Origin: Meandrina meandrites
Lineage: Eukaryota; Cnidaria; Anthozoa; Scleractinia; Meandrinidae
DNA: 64,000 nucleotides
Direction: 5' to 3'
Assembly (NCBI GenBank): GCA_963693305.1
Contig: OY855904.1
Span: forward strand, 39,840,417 to 39,904,416
The translations under genes were made by a program, and so were the position numbers. Under the pieces are notes generated by a model. That model was not told where the DNA came from. It ran no database searches and saw only the letters and a program-made list of their open reading frames with translations. This document shows positions 21,359-33,831 of the stretch, one piece after another; position 1 is the first letter of the stretch; each line of letters begins with the position of its first letter.

Positions 21359-24300
21359 GAGCAAATGCCCACAAAATTCAGTCAATCCACGGCCAGGGTC
21401 AAAATTTTGATTTCGCTCATATTTTGTCTATAGATAGGCATTACCAAATGAACAAACGTGGTGTAGTTTGTTTTTCCAAAGACCGCTTCAATTTGGCGAA
21501 AATCAAGAAAAACTATTTCTGCTGTCGGCGACTTCAAAACACCCAAAATTTGAGACAAAATCGGCTGCTTGCAAAACTTTGCTTGCATGCAAAAGGCGTG
21601 GTATTTGGGGAAAATCTTTTCCGGTGTATTAATTTATGAGGACCTTTACTCCTAGTTTAGTGGTAAATTTTCATCTTAGCGATAATCTGGAAGGTAAACA
21701 ATAATATTTTAAAACTGCTTATTTTTCAAGCGACAGAAGTTTTAATTCAACTTGAAAGACGCGATTACAATTTTAAGCATGTGCTACACCTTGGTTTTTC
21801 CTCAAACTTAAGCTATAAGGTATTTAAACATTGTACTAGAACATATGTAAAAACTGGCTTGGGTAATTTAGTTTGAAGATCACACGAAGTCTTCGAAGTT
21901 GAACGAATTTCGGCTGAAATATGAGATATTTGCATAATTATAAAACGTTGCATTGTTGTTGTTGTGATGGCTGAACTTGTTTAAATGATTTCTGATGTGA
22001 AATCACTTACCTCAATGCCTTCTTCTTTTGTAATTGACTTTATGCCTCCAGCTGATCCGTACATGTTTCCCGAGCTTATTATCCAAGAACTGGCGAGAGT
22101 GGCGTGAACAGCAGAATTCATTACAATTATACCTCATTGAATCCTTTGCTGTCAATTTTGATATTATGTGCAATTCAAAAGATTTACACCTTTCATAATG
22201 GCGCAAAGTTTCACAGCTAAACTTCCAATTAAGCTTCCAGAGTGCCTGTAAGGCTAAGGCAGGGTTTATTCTTATCCTTCTAACTTGCGAGGTTATTCTC
22301 AGTTCTTTCTGTTTGACGGTGATTACGGGAGTTGTGTGACAGAGCAATACCCTTCGCACCGGGAGGGTGTAGGGAAACAACGATCACGGATAGGAACCAA
22401 AAAAAAATGTTGGAAGAAATGCTTCTGTTACCTTAACTGAGTTCACGCTTTGTAACTATTTGTCAATTTTCTTAGTATTAATCAAGTCACAAATTATTGC
22501 TTTTATTTATAGTCCATTGCCTGGTGCAGTCTAATATCATAGTACAATTTAACCTGTAAGGAGGTAAAAAGAGCCTATAGAAGAATAAAAATTCATTGGC
22601 TTCTTTTTCAAAAACTTAGAAATAGCGTTATCACAAGTGGAAGGTCTAATTGTTTAGGCAACTGCCATAGAATTATTATTACAACTGTAATATCGGTAAT
22701 TCCGCTTTATTTTTAGTTAACAATTGCTCTGAACTTCTGAACTGAATGCTAGGAAACCAAAATACTAAAAGCTTTAGTAACGCCAAATTTCGCTGGCTGT
22801 ATATTTACTCTTTTCGATAATATTCAGGGGCATAGCCAAGGGGGAGAGGGGGGGGTGTCCTGGGGTGCTCGTGACCCCCCCCCCCCCCCCCTTTAAGTAA
22901 ACAACACACAAACCTTTTAATTCAGGTGGCGAAAAAGCGCGAATCCGAGAATGTCATTTTTCTTTTCTAGTGCTAGGTAGTTACATACTTCATTTTCAGG
23001 ACCTAGCATCTGCAGTGGACCATGTCAGTACCTTGGGTGTGACACAGTGTGACCCCCCAACCCACTTTTGGAAAGTCCTAACTACGACGCTGATATTTCG
23101 ACAATATTTCACGAGGTATTAGACTGAAGCGTGGCCTGTCAGTGGGTGACTCTGCCTGGGTCCTACCTGGATGATGCTGTGACGACTCATCATCTCTAGC
23201 GAGAACTGTACTCAATTCTACGAAAAATTACGTGCCTGATGGACTCTGGTCACCAATTACCTACTTATTTTGGAGCTTAACTCGTGACCTAAACCGATAC
23301 ACTCTGTAAATGTTTTTCAGGAATATATTGCCGATATATAACATGTTAACAGAAGTTTATACTTCTGGCCTTATTGAATGCCCTATAGAACACTACTTTC
23401 TCATGTTGAGTAAGTGGGAGTAAGGAGCTTTCGTCTTCCCTTTGTTGTCGGCAATTGGGATATACTTTGATAGCCTGAATTTTAATTTCAGATTGGGATT
23501 TTCAGATTGGGTGGATTAAGAGCAACTTCTTGAAGAATTTCGCTATCTTAACGTACCGAAGACTTCGTCATTCTTTGCGATCTGCTTTTTGTCAAAATCA
23601 CTTTCAGTTAGACCAGTCTTGGGAAGAAAACTGAAATCTGCTGGCGTGTCAGAAATTCAGAATTGGTAAAAAGGCAGTTTAATTCCCACTGCTTTCGCGA
23701 CCGGGCAGTCATCATGGCCTTGACTACTGACGCTGTATCCACTTTCTGGCCGTTTGCCTTCCCAATAAGGAATTTGCTGGAAAAATAATCTTTCTGCTTT
23801 TCTGAAAATCGTGTTCTTCAAACGTGGCTGGACTTCCGGGGCCCATCCGATTGGTACACACGGTAGATTCGAAAGGATTAGTAGCTTTCTAAGTTCCTGT
23901 ATCAGGTGACACACCACCTGCAGACGGTTCCTGTTGCATAGTCGACTGCACTCTCAAGAAGTAGCATCTTTTCCGTTGACAAGAGAAAAAACGGTTGAGG
24001 TACCAGTCGCAGCCACAGTCGCAACCGCAATGTAACATAGACACACGGAATACCCCCGATGACTGGATAGCATCTACCATTTCCTCAGAAGCTTACTAGA
24101 TGTTACACCCTTGGTGTAAGTGGACTCTCGTGACCTCTCTCGTGTGCCATTCAATGGACGCCGCCTTCCGACCACATAATTATAATCAATAATCCGTGTT
24201 TTTCGATTGGGGACAGCAAATGAAATAATCGACTCAAGATATCTCAAAAGCCAAAAAAAAAAAACATTTTCAGCGGGGTGAGTCATAAACAAAAAATGTC

Positions 24301-26137
24301 GTTTACCAAAAAATAAAGACCCCCCCCCCCCCCCCCCCCCCCCCATCGCCACGCCTCTACCCTAGATCCAACACTGGTTTTGCCAGAAAAGGCATAAACT
24401 TAGTTCACCAGTGGTTAAGAAGAAAAATATTTTTGATGTTTACATTTATTGACATATATAAGAAGTACAAAAAAATAAAATATAAATTCGAGATTCTCGT
24501 AACACGATCTGTGAGCCCGCTTTGCTGAAACCTCTATATGCTTATATTGGAAGCACTTAACATCTGTCCGGAAACTCGAACGTCTCCAACCAATACCCAA
24601 ATTATAACAGTACGTTGTATAAATTAATCGGTGGATTATAAAATGAAGAAACCCCTTTCTGCTTTGCTGGTATATTAGAGGATGATGCCCCTGGCTGAGA
24701 GATTGTCCCTTTTTCACAGTTGCCCTCAAAGCTTCGCAGTTCGGCCAACTGGAATTCGGACAATCGATATTCGTGGAGCTGGAAAAGATGCGTGCTCTTG
24801 CCAGAATTAATTCAACAAAGGGCCACTATGGAAAGCAATACATTCCTCTATTTTGTTCCTGTCCCTTTTGTCAAGGCCACATTGGCCTCCCACAATTGAG
24901 GGAAACGAGCAGGTGCTTTCCATAGCTCATTGTCGACTCATAAGTAGAAGCTTCCAACGGTGAGGATCTACGATTTACTGATACAGGTGTAAAAAAACTG
25001 GATGGTTAGTTAAATCAAGTACTACAAGCAAACAGAATATATTATTTTAGAACCTTTTGATTTTTGCGAATCAGAGAATAGTGACAACATCGCTACACAA
25101 TCTTCACCAATGTTTTCTTTGTGTTTTTGCGAATGACTTGTCCTCGTCACGCAACACCGTCTATCTACGGGGCAACAATAAGGCTATGCTGATCACTGCA
25201 CCCTTTCTCAATTCACGACTTTGTTCTAACCAATTAAGCGGGCTGAACTGAGAAAGAAAGTCCTTCCTCCAATAATATTGAATAAATAAATGTGATATCA
25301 GAGGTTTGTTAAACTACACGTAAATGTTCGGCCATGACCTTCATTCAGTATAAAGGTCAAATTAAAACGGCGGACTTCTAAATCAGTACTTTTTAGCTTC
25401 AAAGAAGTCAACAACAGGCAGAATACGTGCCACATGCTTAAGGAAAAAGATTGTAAATTCGATGTTAACACTTAAATCAGATTTCTGCTCGGGAAGTGCC
25501 CCGGAAGTGCCATGGATCCATTTGGTAGTGAAAGAGCGCTTGCGTTAATTATTCAATTATCTCATATTTCATCTGAAAATTTGTTCAACTTCGAAGACTT
25601 CGTGTGACCAGCAAACTAAATTACCCAAGCCAGTTTTTACACATGTTCTAGAACAATGTTTAAATATCTTATAGCTTAAGTTTGAGGAAAAACCAAGGTA
25701 TAGCACATGCTTAAAATTGTAATCGCGTCTTTCAAGTTGAATTAAAACTTCTGTCGCTTGAAAAATAAGCAGTTTTAAAATATTATTGTTTACCTTCCAG
25801 ATTATCGCTAAGATGGAAATTTACCACTAAACTAGGAGTAAAAGTCTTCATAAATTAATACGTTAGAAAAGACTTTCCCCAAATTCCATACCTTTTGCAT
25901 GCAAGCAAAGTTTTGCAAGCAGCCGATATTGTCTCAAATTTTGGGTGTTTTGAAATCGCCGACAGCAGAAATAGTTTTTCTCGATTTTCGACAAATTGAA
26001 GCGGTCTTTGGAAAAACAAACTACACCACGTTTTGTTATTTGGTAATGTCTATCTATAGACAAAATATGAACGAAATCAAAATTTTGAGCCTGGCCGCGA
26101 AATTTCAATTTTGCGCGATTTTAACTGGCATTCGCTC
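21359..26137. mobile_element. TTAA-flanked 4.8-kb element with ~590-bp terminal inverted repeats
   Basis: Flanked by TTAA at 21355-21358 and 26138-26141. The left arm (21359 to about 21940) starts GAGCAAATGCC and is matched inverted by about 25546-26137, which starts GAGCGAATGCC on the other strand; arms agree closely throughout. Joining the flanks with one TTAA gives GTGACCCTTAAAGGAACTCG, the same length as the paralogous empty sites near 18116 and 34427 (GTGACACTTGCAGGAACTCG). The 3.6-kb interior has no long frame and no recognised transposase, so it is non-autonomous or decayed. It holds C-runs at 22876 and 24320. The TTAA target suggests a piggyBac or Kolobok-type element. Confidence 0.88.
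22819..23097. repeat. Possible small MITE inside the 4.8-kb element
   Basis: AATATTCAGGGGCATAGCC at the left and the approximate inverse ACTACGACGCTGATATT at the right enclose about 280 bp with G- and C-runs. The match between ends is imperfect. Confidence 0.4.
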
Positions 26138-26141
26138 TTAA

Positions 26142-27845
26142 AGGAACTCGTAATGTTAGATGGCAGTCGAGTGCATTGAAATTTTTCTCAGTGTGTTGGA
26201 GCATTAACAGTAAGTAAATTAGCAGGCATCGCCTTAAATAATCATAAGTCGCGGAGAATTGGAGGCTATCTGAATAGAAATTCAATTCATATGGGAAAAA
26301 CACCTTTCTTTTTAGTAGCGCGAAAATTTTTAACGAACTGCTCCCTGTAAATATAGCATATGCCGATAATATAAAAAACATTTTGCCGCATTGCAAAATC
26401 ATAAAATCATCCTTAATATTTTAGTAAAGTTTCTTTAAGCCTTCTTTTGTAAACAGCATTGTAATTAGCTTAGGATTTTTTTCTATCTTTGTAAATTTTA
26501 ATGAAGGTTTGTTAAAGATGCAGCGCCACTAATTGGCTAGTTCTAAAAAAAGGAATAAAATAAGTGATAAAAAAAGTACAAATAAAGTGAAAATAAAGCC
26601 TTGGCGTTCATGGTTCGAGTGTCCGCACTGTAATTCTGTTTACTTTTAGCTATACATTTCTTATTTCAGAAACTGGGATAATCTGGCTATATGGTCCTAT
26701 ATGTTCCGTACACTTTTCCCTTTGTGATCATGATCGTTTTCTTAGTTTTCTACATAAAACGGTGGTTTTAAGCCATGGGTTTATACAACTCCGTAAGGGG
26801 TTTTGTGTGGACATAACTGGGGGATATCCTATCGAGGGGGTGGGGGAGGTAGAGGGAGGGGAAGTTCCAAGTAAACTGACGGCAAACGACTTCCGTTATA
26901 CGTGTGTATGCTGCATCCGAATATTTGCTCCGTCTTTACTCAATGCAGGTGCCAGTTAACTAAAGATAGAGAAAGTTTCGTTGTCAAATCTGAACGTGTC
27001 ACGAAAGTCTTGTCAAGAACTGATGGCTGAAAAACTTCACTATAAAGCCATTATTGCTATCGTTGTATTCGCAAAAAAAAAATGATAACAGACATTGGAG
27101 TCACTGACGATGTAGGATTATTAACGCCTTTTTTTTGTATACTTCATTGTATTTAGTTTGCGTGTGAAATGCTAGCGTGTCATCAGTTATGTTAATTTTT
27201 CTTCGCATAGAGGGACAGTTTTTAAAATTCGTTGCGAAGTTTAGACGTTATTTCGTCAGTGGAGTCAGTGTTTATCGCATTCGCCGCAGTTTTCCATAAG
27301 GATTTCAGTGTATTTTTTCAGTGTATTGTCTTTCCCGGCACCGTAACAAATGTAAGTTTCTGTATTTTTGTTTATTTAGGTTTCAGTTTGTGACGTTTTC
27401 AGTTTAGTTTATAGTGTAATTTCTGTTACTCGTATTCTATTTTAGTTTTAACCACGCTGAACTATTGATGACTCGTCATGAAATACATCGTATTTATCCG
27501 GTAAGTCTGTTAGTAAAGGATCATAGTTAAAGACGTGTGTTTTATAAGTTAAATGTCAGTTTGTTGCCGTACTTGGCAGTTATACAGACGACGTACAAAA
27601 TTAAGATCTCTAAATTACGCTTAGCCTGCATGTGTGCTTAATTATGCATATACATATTTGAGAACAAATTTCATATTACTGACGACTGATTCTCATTTAC
27701 TTAGATGCTACAATAGGGAAAATATTTCAATGTGTTTACAGCGTTTTTGCATACAGAACATTTGACTCATCTCGAACTCGATCTCTTGGCTGGATCCTTG
27801 TTGTTTAAGTGAATTATTGAAAACTCCATTTAAGAATAAAAATCA
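26142..27845 (+). other. 3' flank of receptor 4, resumed after the 4.8-kb element
   Basis: It resembles the flanks at 18130-19880, 34438-35640 and 52195-53945 (TGGCAGTCGA..GCA, then TTTTTCTC.GTGTGTTGGAGC). No gene is seen. It breaks off at AATCAGCG (27845), where copy 2 of the segmental duplication begins; in the paralogues the same sequence continues GATATAAAAATATTG. Confidence 0.7.
27111..27586 (+). mobile_element. Solo LTR, 476 bp, with 5-bp target duplication GACGA
   Basis: It begins TGTAGGATTATT and ends GGCAGTTATACA, so it has TG...CA ends. GACGA lies directly outside both ends (27106-27110 and 27587-27591). The paralogous stretch near 53715-53735 (GTCGTCGACGACGTACAC) is the unoccupied site. 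Recombination between two LTRs is the usual origin. The parent element is not identified, and no internal retroelement sequence is nearby. Confidence 0.85.
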
Positions 27846-30020
27846 GCGAAAAGCATGGTAATTTTTGCGAAGAATGGTTTTCCATTTTTTCCGAAACTTT
27901 TCCGGTGGGAAAGACCGTTCCATTTGGTTTTTACCGGAACAACTGGTTTCTCCGTACAGATGAAAAGCACTTCATATTATACGAAATCAAAACATGATAG
28001 AGTGATTTTACTTAACCCGTGAAATTGTTATAGCACAATTACTGACGTACTATTCTTCAAGACGTAATTCTATTGCTTTCTTTTGTTTAATTTTGACTAT
28101 TTAGCTCTAATTGTTAGATGTTGTTTCACGGGTTGAATAAAATCACTCTAACAGAAGATCATTTTGTTATTTACGTAATTTCTCTATGTAAGAATACTTG
28201 ACATGGCAGTTAATACACAGAATGAAGAAGAGAATCGAGAATTGATCTCGTGAAGAAAACAGAATATTATTAATAAACCAATTTAGCTATTTATAACATT
28301 TTATAACAAAACCTACGTACAACTTATTTCAAAAGGAAGCAGCTTATAGAAAATTGTGTTTGAGTTTGTTACGGGTTCTAGGACCGGTTGTCCAAAAGCC
28401 GATTAACTCTTATACTCGAAAATGCACAAACAAAAAGAAACGAAACCATTTCAGTACTACCGCGCGTGCAGTAATTCAGAACTTGAAGGGCTTAATTTAC
28501 ATTGACATGTATGTGTTGAATTAAGTTGGGTTCAAATTTGCACGTTTAGTCGGCACATGTTTTTACCGTTACGCCAGCCAGCGCAAGTCAACGTGGTGTG
28601 ATCGTACATCAGCTTATGAACTTCTGATTCAATTTCCATTTTGACAGCCTTGAAATGGCCTTTGAAACTTGCGTGCAGATTCGACTTGCGACTTGTCGGC
28701 CATTTATTTTTTTAGTTTCTGTATAAAGCATGTTACTGATGAGTCCTTAAGTAATTATGTGAACTTCTTCAGCTATAAGCCAATGAATAGCAGACGTTCC
28801 CTCAAAGTTAATTAATATAAAGAAGCAATGATGAGTTTTTGGAAATTCATGTAAAACTGTAGGGATGAAAGAAGTCAATGTACAAAAAATAAATGAAATT
28901 TTATTACGTTACTTGCAAAGCGAGAAATGATTATTTATTGCAACAAACTGGCGAGTTATTTCTACCAAGCCAACGATTTCCCATTTACACAGAGGTTGTA
29001 ACTTTAACAGTTTGGATGTAGGCTGCTGTGAGATTTTTTCAAAGCAATTCCTTAAGAAAAACTTTCTAAAAGTTAGAGGAATTTTGAAAAGCGTGCCGCC
29101 TTTAGAAAAAAAAGTCACTTCGACTTTCGCGATTGGTTGCATTGAAATGGCTATTCTGTCAAAGTTACTGTTCGCCGATTGGGCAGAATAATACTTAGGT
29201 AATACAAAGGATGTTTTCTGCCCAATCAGGAGGCAGCATTCAGAGAGCTGTTTGGAACTGGCCAGGTAAGACTCTTTACCCAGGGGCTCCTCTTTTAGCT
29301 CTTGACCGAATTCCTTTGCCGAATCTGTTTTTTTTCTTTCGCCGGTAACGACTTTCCCTCGTCCCTACTAACTGCCCCTGGATCTCCGAAGAAGCTTAAA
29401 ACTGTGTTCCATTCAAAAAACGAAAACTGATTGGACCTGATCTCTCATAGACAGGGCTGAATTGCGTTTCTTGCATGGGCTCCCAGCCCAAATATATTTA
29501 AAAATTCTGAAAACAGTTGGGCCGAAGTGGTAGTTAAAACTTTTGGTCATTGCTAAAGTTTATCCTCATTAAGATCACTCATTACAGAAAAAGACGGCAA
29601 GATGATCTTTGCAGTTGCGTCCTTGCAATTAAATTTACGTGAATTAATCTTTCAGAATTTGTGCAAAGTTTCGCTTTGTTCTGCTTAACTACTTGGCTTC
29701 AACAATTCACCTTGAAAGTTTGTTTTCGTACTCCATCGTCCGACGATCTTGAAAAAGAGAAGGCCAGAAACCATGTGATACGTCGTCACCACAACACGAG
29801 AAAAATTTACAAAACACGCGTCGCCAGCGAGTGTTTTCGTCAGAATTATCGCAAAAATGTCCAAAACAAAAAAACTTATTTTTAATCAATCTTGCAAATA
29901 AAAGAGCCAAAACAACAAGGGAAAGAATTGACTGTAGTAACGGATGCGCTGAAAACAAAAAGATTAACAGCGGGGGCAGCTGTAGTGTCAACTATCCCTG
30001 GTAGTTATTTTAATATACAC

Positions 30021-30409
30021 CTAAGGCCTGGTTTAAACGTCGCATTTTGCATGCGCCGAATACAATACTAACTCGAGTCGACTCGAATTAAAAAATTCGG
30101 CATTTGGTTTTAAACGTCGCATTTAATTGTGTCACATTTACATTTAATTGCTGAGCGTTCAATTCCAAATATAAAAACCGAAAATTATCCGTCGTGGTTC
30201 AGGTTGTCCACAATACGCAAAATCTGGTCATTTCACGTTGTTGTTCCGCAAAGAACGGCAATGAAACTAAAACAGTGGAATATTCGACTGAACTCGCATT
30301 TAATTTAAATCTGTCGAATTTAATTGTTTTAAACGTCGCATTTTACATGCAATTAATTCGGCAATTTGATTCGGCGCATGTAAAATGCGACGTTTAAACC
30401 AGGCCTTAG
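30021..30409. mobile_element. MITE with CTAAGGCCTGGTTTAAA termini, copy 2
   Basis: Duplicate of the element at 11431-11823, with the same 12-base flanking direct repeat TTTAATATACAC. Here the ends match each other better (GTTTAAACGTCGCATTTTGC). Confidence 0.8.
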
Positions 30410-31335
30410 TTTAATATACACTTATTGAAGAAAAGTTGCATTCTGTCAAAAGCAAAAACCATGAACGAAAAGACCAAATGGGATTACTGGGTAGACAGCA
30501 TTGGTTAGCTTAGTAATATTCCTTTTATTGATAATCAAGATATTTTCTTTTTTTTGCGAGCCTTAAAAGCATGATTTATAAAACCTGCCTTATTGTTACG
30601 TTTATTTTGTCACAGACGACGATTAATTGTTTCCGATTTCCCAGTAAACATTTGGGTCGCATTGTTCATGGTTTATGCTTTCCAGGATCAACGTGTCTTC
30701 AATCAGATGTAGATGATCCAACACAATGAAATGAATTTCTTCATTTTCTATAACATTCATACTTCGTGGAACAACCGGATTGGAAAAACCGAATAATCTA
30801 CCTATCAGGATTTACTCTGAGTGAAGTCGGTAAGAAACCATGAATAAATGTAACCTCTAAATATATTGAAACTGCCATATATTATTTTCCGAATTAAAAG
30901 CACAAAATTCGCTTTTAGCATTTTTACAGCCGTTTTACCCTCTAACAACTCGTTTTTGTCCAAGATGTTTTTTCAATCCATCAGCATCATTGAATAATAT
31001 CAGTCAATTTCCATATAAAAAGGCGCAGTAACTTACCAGAAGTTTAATTAAACGCTTTTCGAGTTTTCGAAAAATTCTAATTACTTGCCAATCTCACACA
31101 AAAAAGCGGCGTTGCTATTAATCAAAACTTGAATAGGTGATGAACACATTTCATTTCATTTTAAAAGACTCATTATAAAATGCATTAAACTGTGTTGTTT
31201 TTTGCTGGCGCCTCCACTCTGTTGGACAAACTCTGTTATATGCTTCCTGGAAAAAGGACAAGTATTGGAACTAAAAAGCGTAAAAAAAAAACAGTTTGAC
31301 AACGTAAAGAGATCATAACCAGTTAATCGTTCACG

Positions 31336-32253
31336 ATGAACACTGATACCGAGAAACACAACAACGAATCGGTTGACCATCATTCAGACATTGAAGACAA
31401 CTCTACTCCTGGAACTATTGTTATCATAAACTGTGTTCTTAATGCTCCACTGATGCTCATATCCATTCTGGGCAACGCTTTGGTATTGGCCGCCATAATA
31501 AGAACTCCTTCCATTCGCTCAACTTCAGTGATTATGCTCTGCAGTCTCGCTGTATCAGACCTTCTTGTTGGTCTCATTGTTCAACCGATTTTTATTGCTG
31601 TTCAACTTACAAACGACCGTTTCGTTGGCCATGTTTCGAATATGACCGGGCCTCCTTTATGTGCAGTTTCTCTCTTCACAATAACAGTCATCGCTGTGGA
31701 TCGATTTCTGGCTCTTCACTATCACATGAGATATGCTACTTTAGTGACTAAATCTCGTGTTAAATATACTTTAGTAATTATATGGTTGATTGCCATTTTT
31801 CTATCAGGTTTTCATTTTTGGGAAATTCATTTATATAGGTTACTTTCAGGCGTTGTTGTTATCATTTGTCTTATAATTTCCACATTTTCTTACATCAGAA
31901 TTTATCGAATTGTTCGTCGACATCAGTTACAAATTCACGCTCAACAGCAAGCAGTGCAAATTTCCAATGCTGAAAATAACTTTCTTGTGAAAATGGTGCG
32001 ATTGCAAAGAGGTGCAATGAACACTTTCGTGTTTTACATAGCCTTGGTTGCTTGTTATTTTCCAGTGTATGTTATGTTAACTCTCGGTGGAACTGGGAAG
32101 GACTGGAAACCAGAATGGGACTTTGGTTTCACTGTAGTATTCATGAACTCCTCCATCAATCCATTTTTGTACTGTTGGCGTCTTCGCGAGCTTCGGGCGG
32201 CCGTTGTAAAGACAGCAAAGCAGATGTTATGTAAACAAACAGAAGAAAGCTAG
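31336..32253 (+). CDS. Rhodopsin-like GPCR 5 (duplicate of receptor 1, full length)
   Basis: Intronless, 305 residues. TM1 about 28-53 with GN at 46-47; TM2 about 64-88 with LAVSD 71-75; TM3 cysteine 109; DRF 122-124; TM4 about 144-158; loop 2 about 159-170; TM5 about 171-190 without the usual proline; TM6 about 228-250 with CYFP 240-243; TM7 about 262-281 with NPFLY 275-279; tail ends CKQTEES. It differs from receptor 1 at about eleven residues plus the C-terminus, many in loop 1, TM3 and loop 2 (for example E163 for K). The upstream cassette ends at 31335. The downstream AATAAA is split by the Tigger-like copy at 32375. Confidence 0.93.
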   Translation: MNTDTEKHNNESVDHHSDIEDNSTPGTIVIINCVLNAPLMLISILGNALVLAAIIRTPSIRSTSVIMLCSLAVSDLLVGLIVQPIFIAVQLTNDRFVGHVSNMTGPPLCAVSLFTITVIAVDRFLALHYHMRYATLVTKSRVKYTLVIIWLIAIFLSGFHFWEIHLYRLLSGVVVIICLIISTFSYIRIYRIVRRHQLQIHAQQQAVQISNAENNFLVKMVRLQRGAMNTFVFYIALVACYFPVYVMLTLGGTGKDWKPEWDFGFTVVFMNSSINPFLYCWRLRELRAAVVKTAKQMLCKQTEES

Positions 32254-32374
32254 ACACTGTCTCCTTACTGAATGAAAAGAACTGAAATGTTATAAACAGA
32301 AGACAACGAGACAGCAATTTTCGTTTTCTGTGTTTCGATGCTTGAGAAGTCGAGATAAACAAGAATTGTAAATA

Positions 32375-33300
32375 CAGTCCAACCTCTATTAAGCGGCCAC
32401 CATCGGGACTTTGAAAAGTGGCCGCTTAATAGAGGTACAATATATATTGGATAGGAATGGCAGTAAACATGATTTTATTGACACAACTGTGACTCAATAT
32501 AGCAAAATGCTTTTAAAAAGTAAACATATATGAAGATATTTCCAAAATTCATTGTAAAATTCATTGCCAGAAGTATCTAAGGACGTTTTTAAGTTTTCTT
32601 TTTTTCCTAGATCAATAAAAGAGTGGAACTTACTGCCTGCTTACTTAGTGAATTGCAATTCATTATCTGATTTTAAATTAAATTTAGGGAAGCATGTGAA
32701 ATAAGTAAAGTAAATTGTAATTAAGAATTACGTATTTGTAATTAAGAATTGTAATTAAGAATCACTTTTATCTAATTTATGCATATGTACATCTTTTGTA
32801 TTTACTTTGGCTCTTATTTGTAGTTGATGTGATGTCTTTCGAGATTTTATCAACTTAATAAATGTAGATGTAGATGTAACAAAACATCAAGTGCATTTCC
32901 AGCCCATGTATAGTTCTAGCGCTAAGACAGAGGGCACGTAGTTGAAATGTAAAGTATTTCTTCGGGTTGATAATGTACAGAAAAATATGCAAAACAAAGT
33001 TGACGAGTTTCGAAGGCCTGCAGTTCTTTTTTTCGTGTTGTTATCAGTTGTCACCTTACATCATCTGTCACCATTTCGGTTGGGAAGATAATTTGCTGGC
33101 CGCTTAATGGAGGTAAAAAACCATATAAATAATACACTTGCGACAGCAAAAAGGTGGCGGCGGCCACTTAATAGAGGTGCCCGTTGAATAGAGGCATGAA
33201 ATACAGCAGTTTACTGACAAATAAATCGGGACTTTTGCAAAGTGGCCGCTTAATGGAGGGTGGACGCTTAATAGGTGGCCGGTTAATAGAGGTCTGACTG
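32375..33300. mobile_element. Tigger/pogo-like element, TA target, copy 2
   Basis: Same structure as 13800-14713, including the nested LINE 3' end. The right end reads TTAATAGAGGTCTGACTG, then TAAACAAG. It was carried here by the segmental duplication rather than inserted independently. Confidence 0.8.
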
Positions 33301-33831
33301 TAAACAAGAAATTTTCTGACACTTGCAGGACAACAATCGTAATGTTAGATGGCAGTCGAATGCACTGAAATTTGTCGTGTTCTAAACGAGCAGGTGACTG
33401 GGTACAAATACTTAAGATCGATTAAATTGAAAAATGGAGCCCGTCATTTGAAAGAGTATCCATATATAGCAAGTTTACCAAATTTGAGAGTTACTGGTTT
33501 AAACGCAAAGGCATGGTACACTTTTCAAAATCGCAAAAATAAGAGAGCTACGTATGGATATTTAAATGCTATACTAATTAAATGAACCAATCTCGCCAAA
33601 ACTCGGTGCCGCTTTTTGAGAAAAGAGTAATCAGCTAATGAACACATTTCACGATGAAAAACGTCAAGAGAAGTTTTAATTAAGAATCAACAGATGTTTT
33701 AGAAAATATGCTTATTTCATGCGTCTCCACTGTTGCACTACGTCTGTTATATGCTTTCTGGAGAAAGGAGAATTATTTGTAACTAACAATACAAACAGTT
33801 TGGCAGCGCAAAGAGATCACTAACCAGCTAA

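Larger units (their letters stand above)
27846..33559 (+). repeat. Segmental duplication, copy 2 (partner 8806-14965)
   Basis: Near-identical to copy 1 over about 5.7 kb, without the 455-bp MITE of copy 1. The right border at TACGTATGGAT (33559) jumps directly to receptor-upstream sequence (ATACTAATTAAATGAACC), whereas copy 1 continues into the dispersed repeat at 14985. Thus about 2.4 kb, including the equivalent of pseudogene 2, is missing here. Confidence 0.9.

Noticed and set aside
24415..24729. 104-codon minus-strand frame as the transposase of the 4.8-kb element
   Set aside because: No catalytic or DNA-binding motif is visible and the composition is ordinary for AT-rich non-coding DNA.
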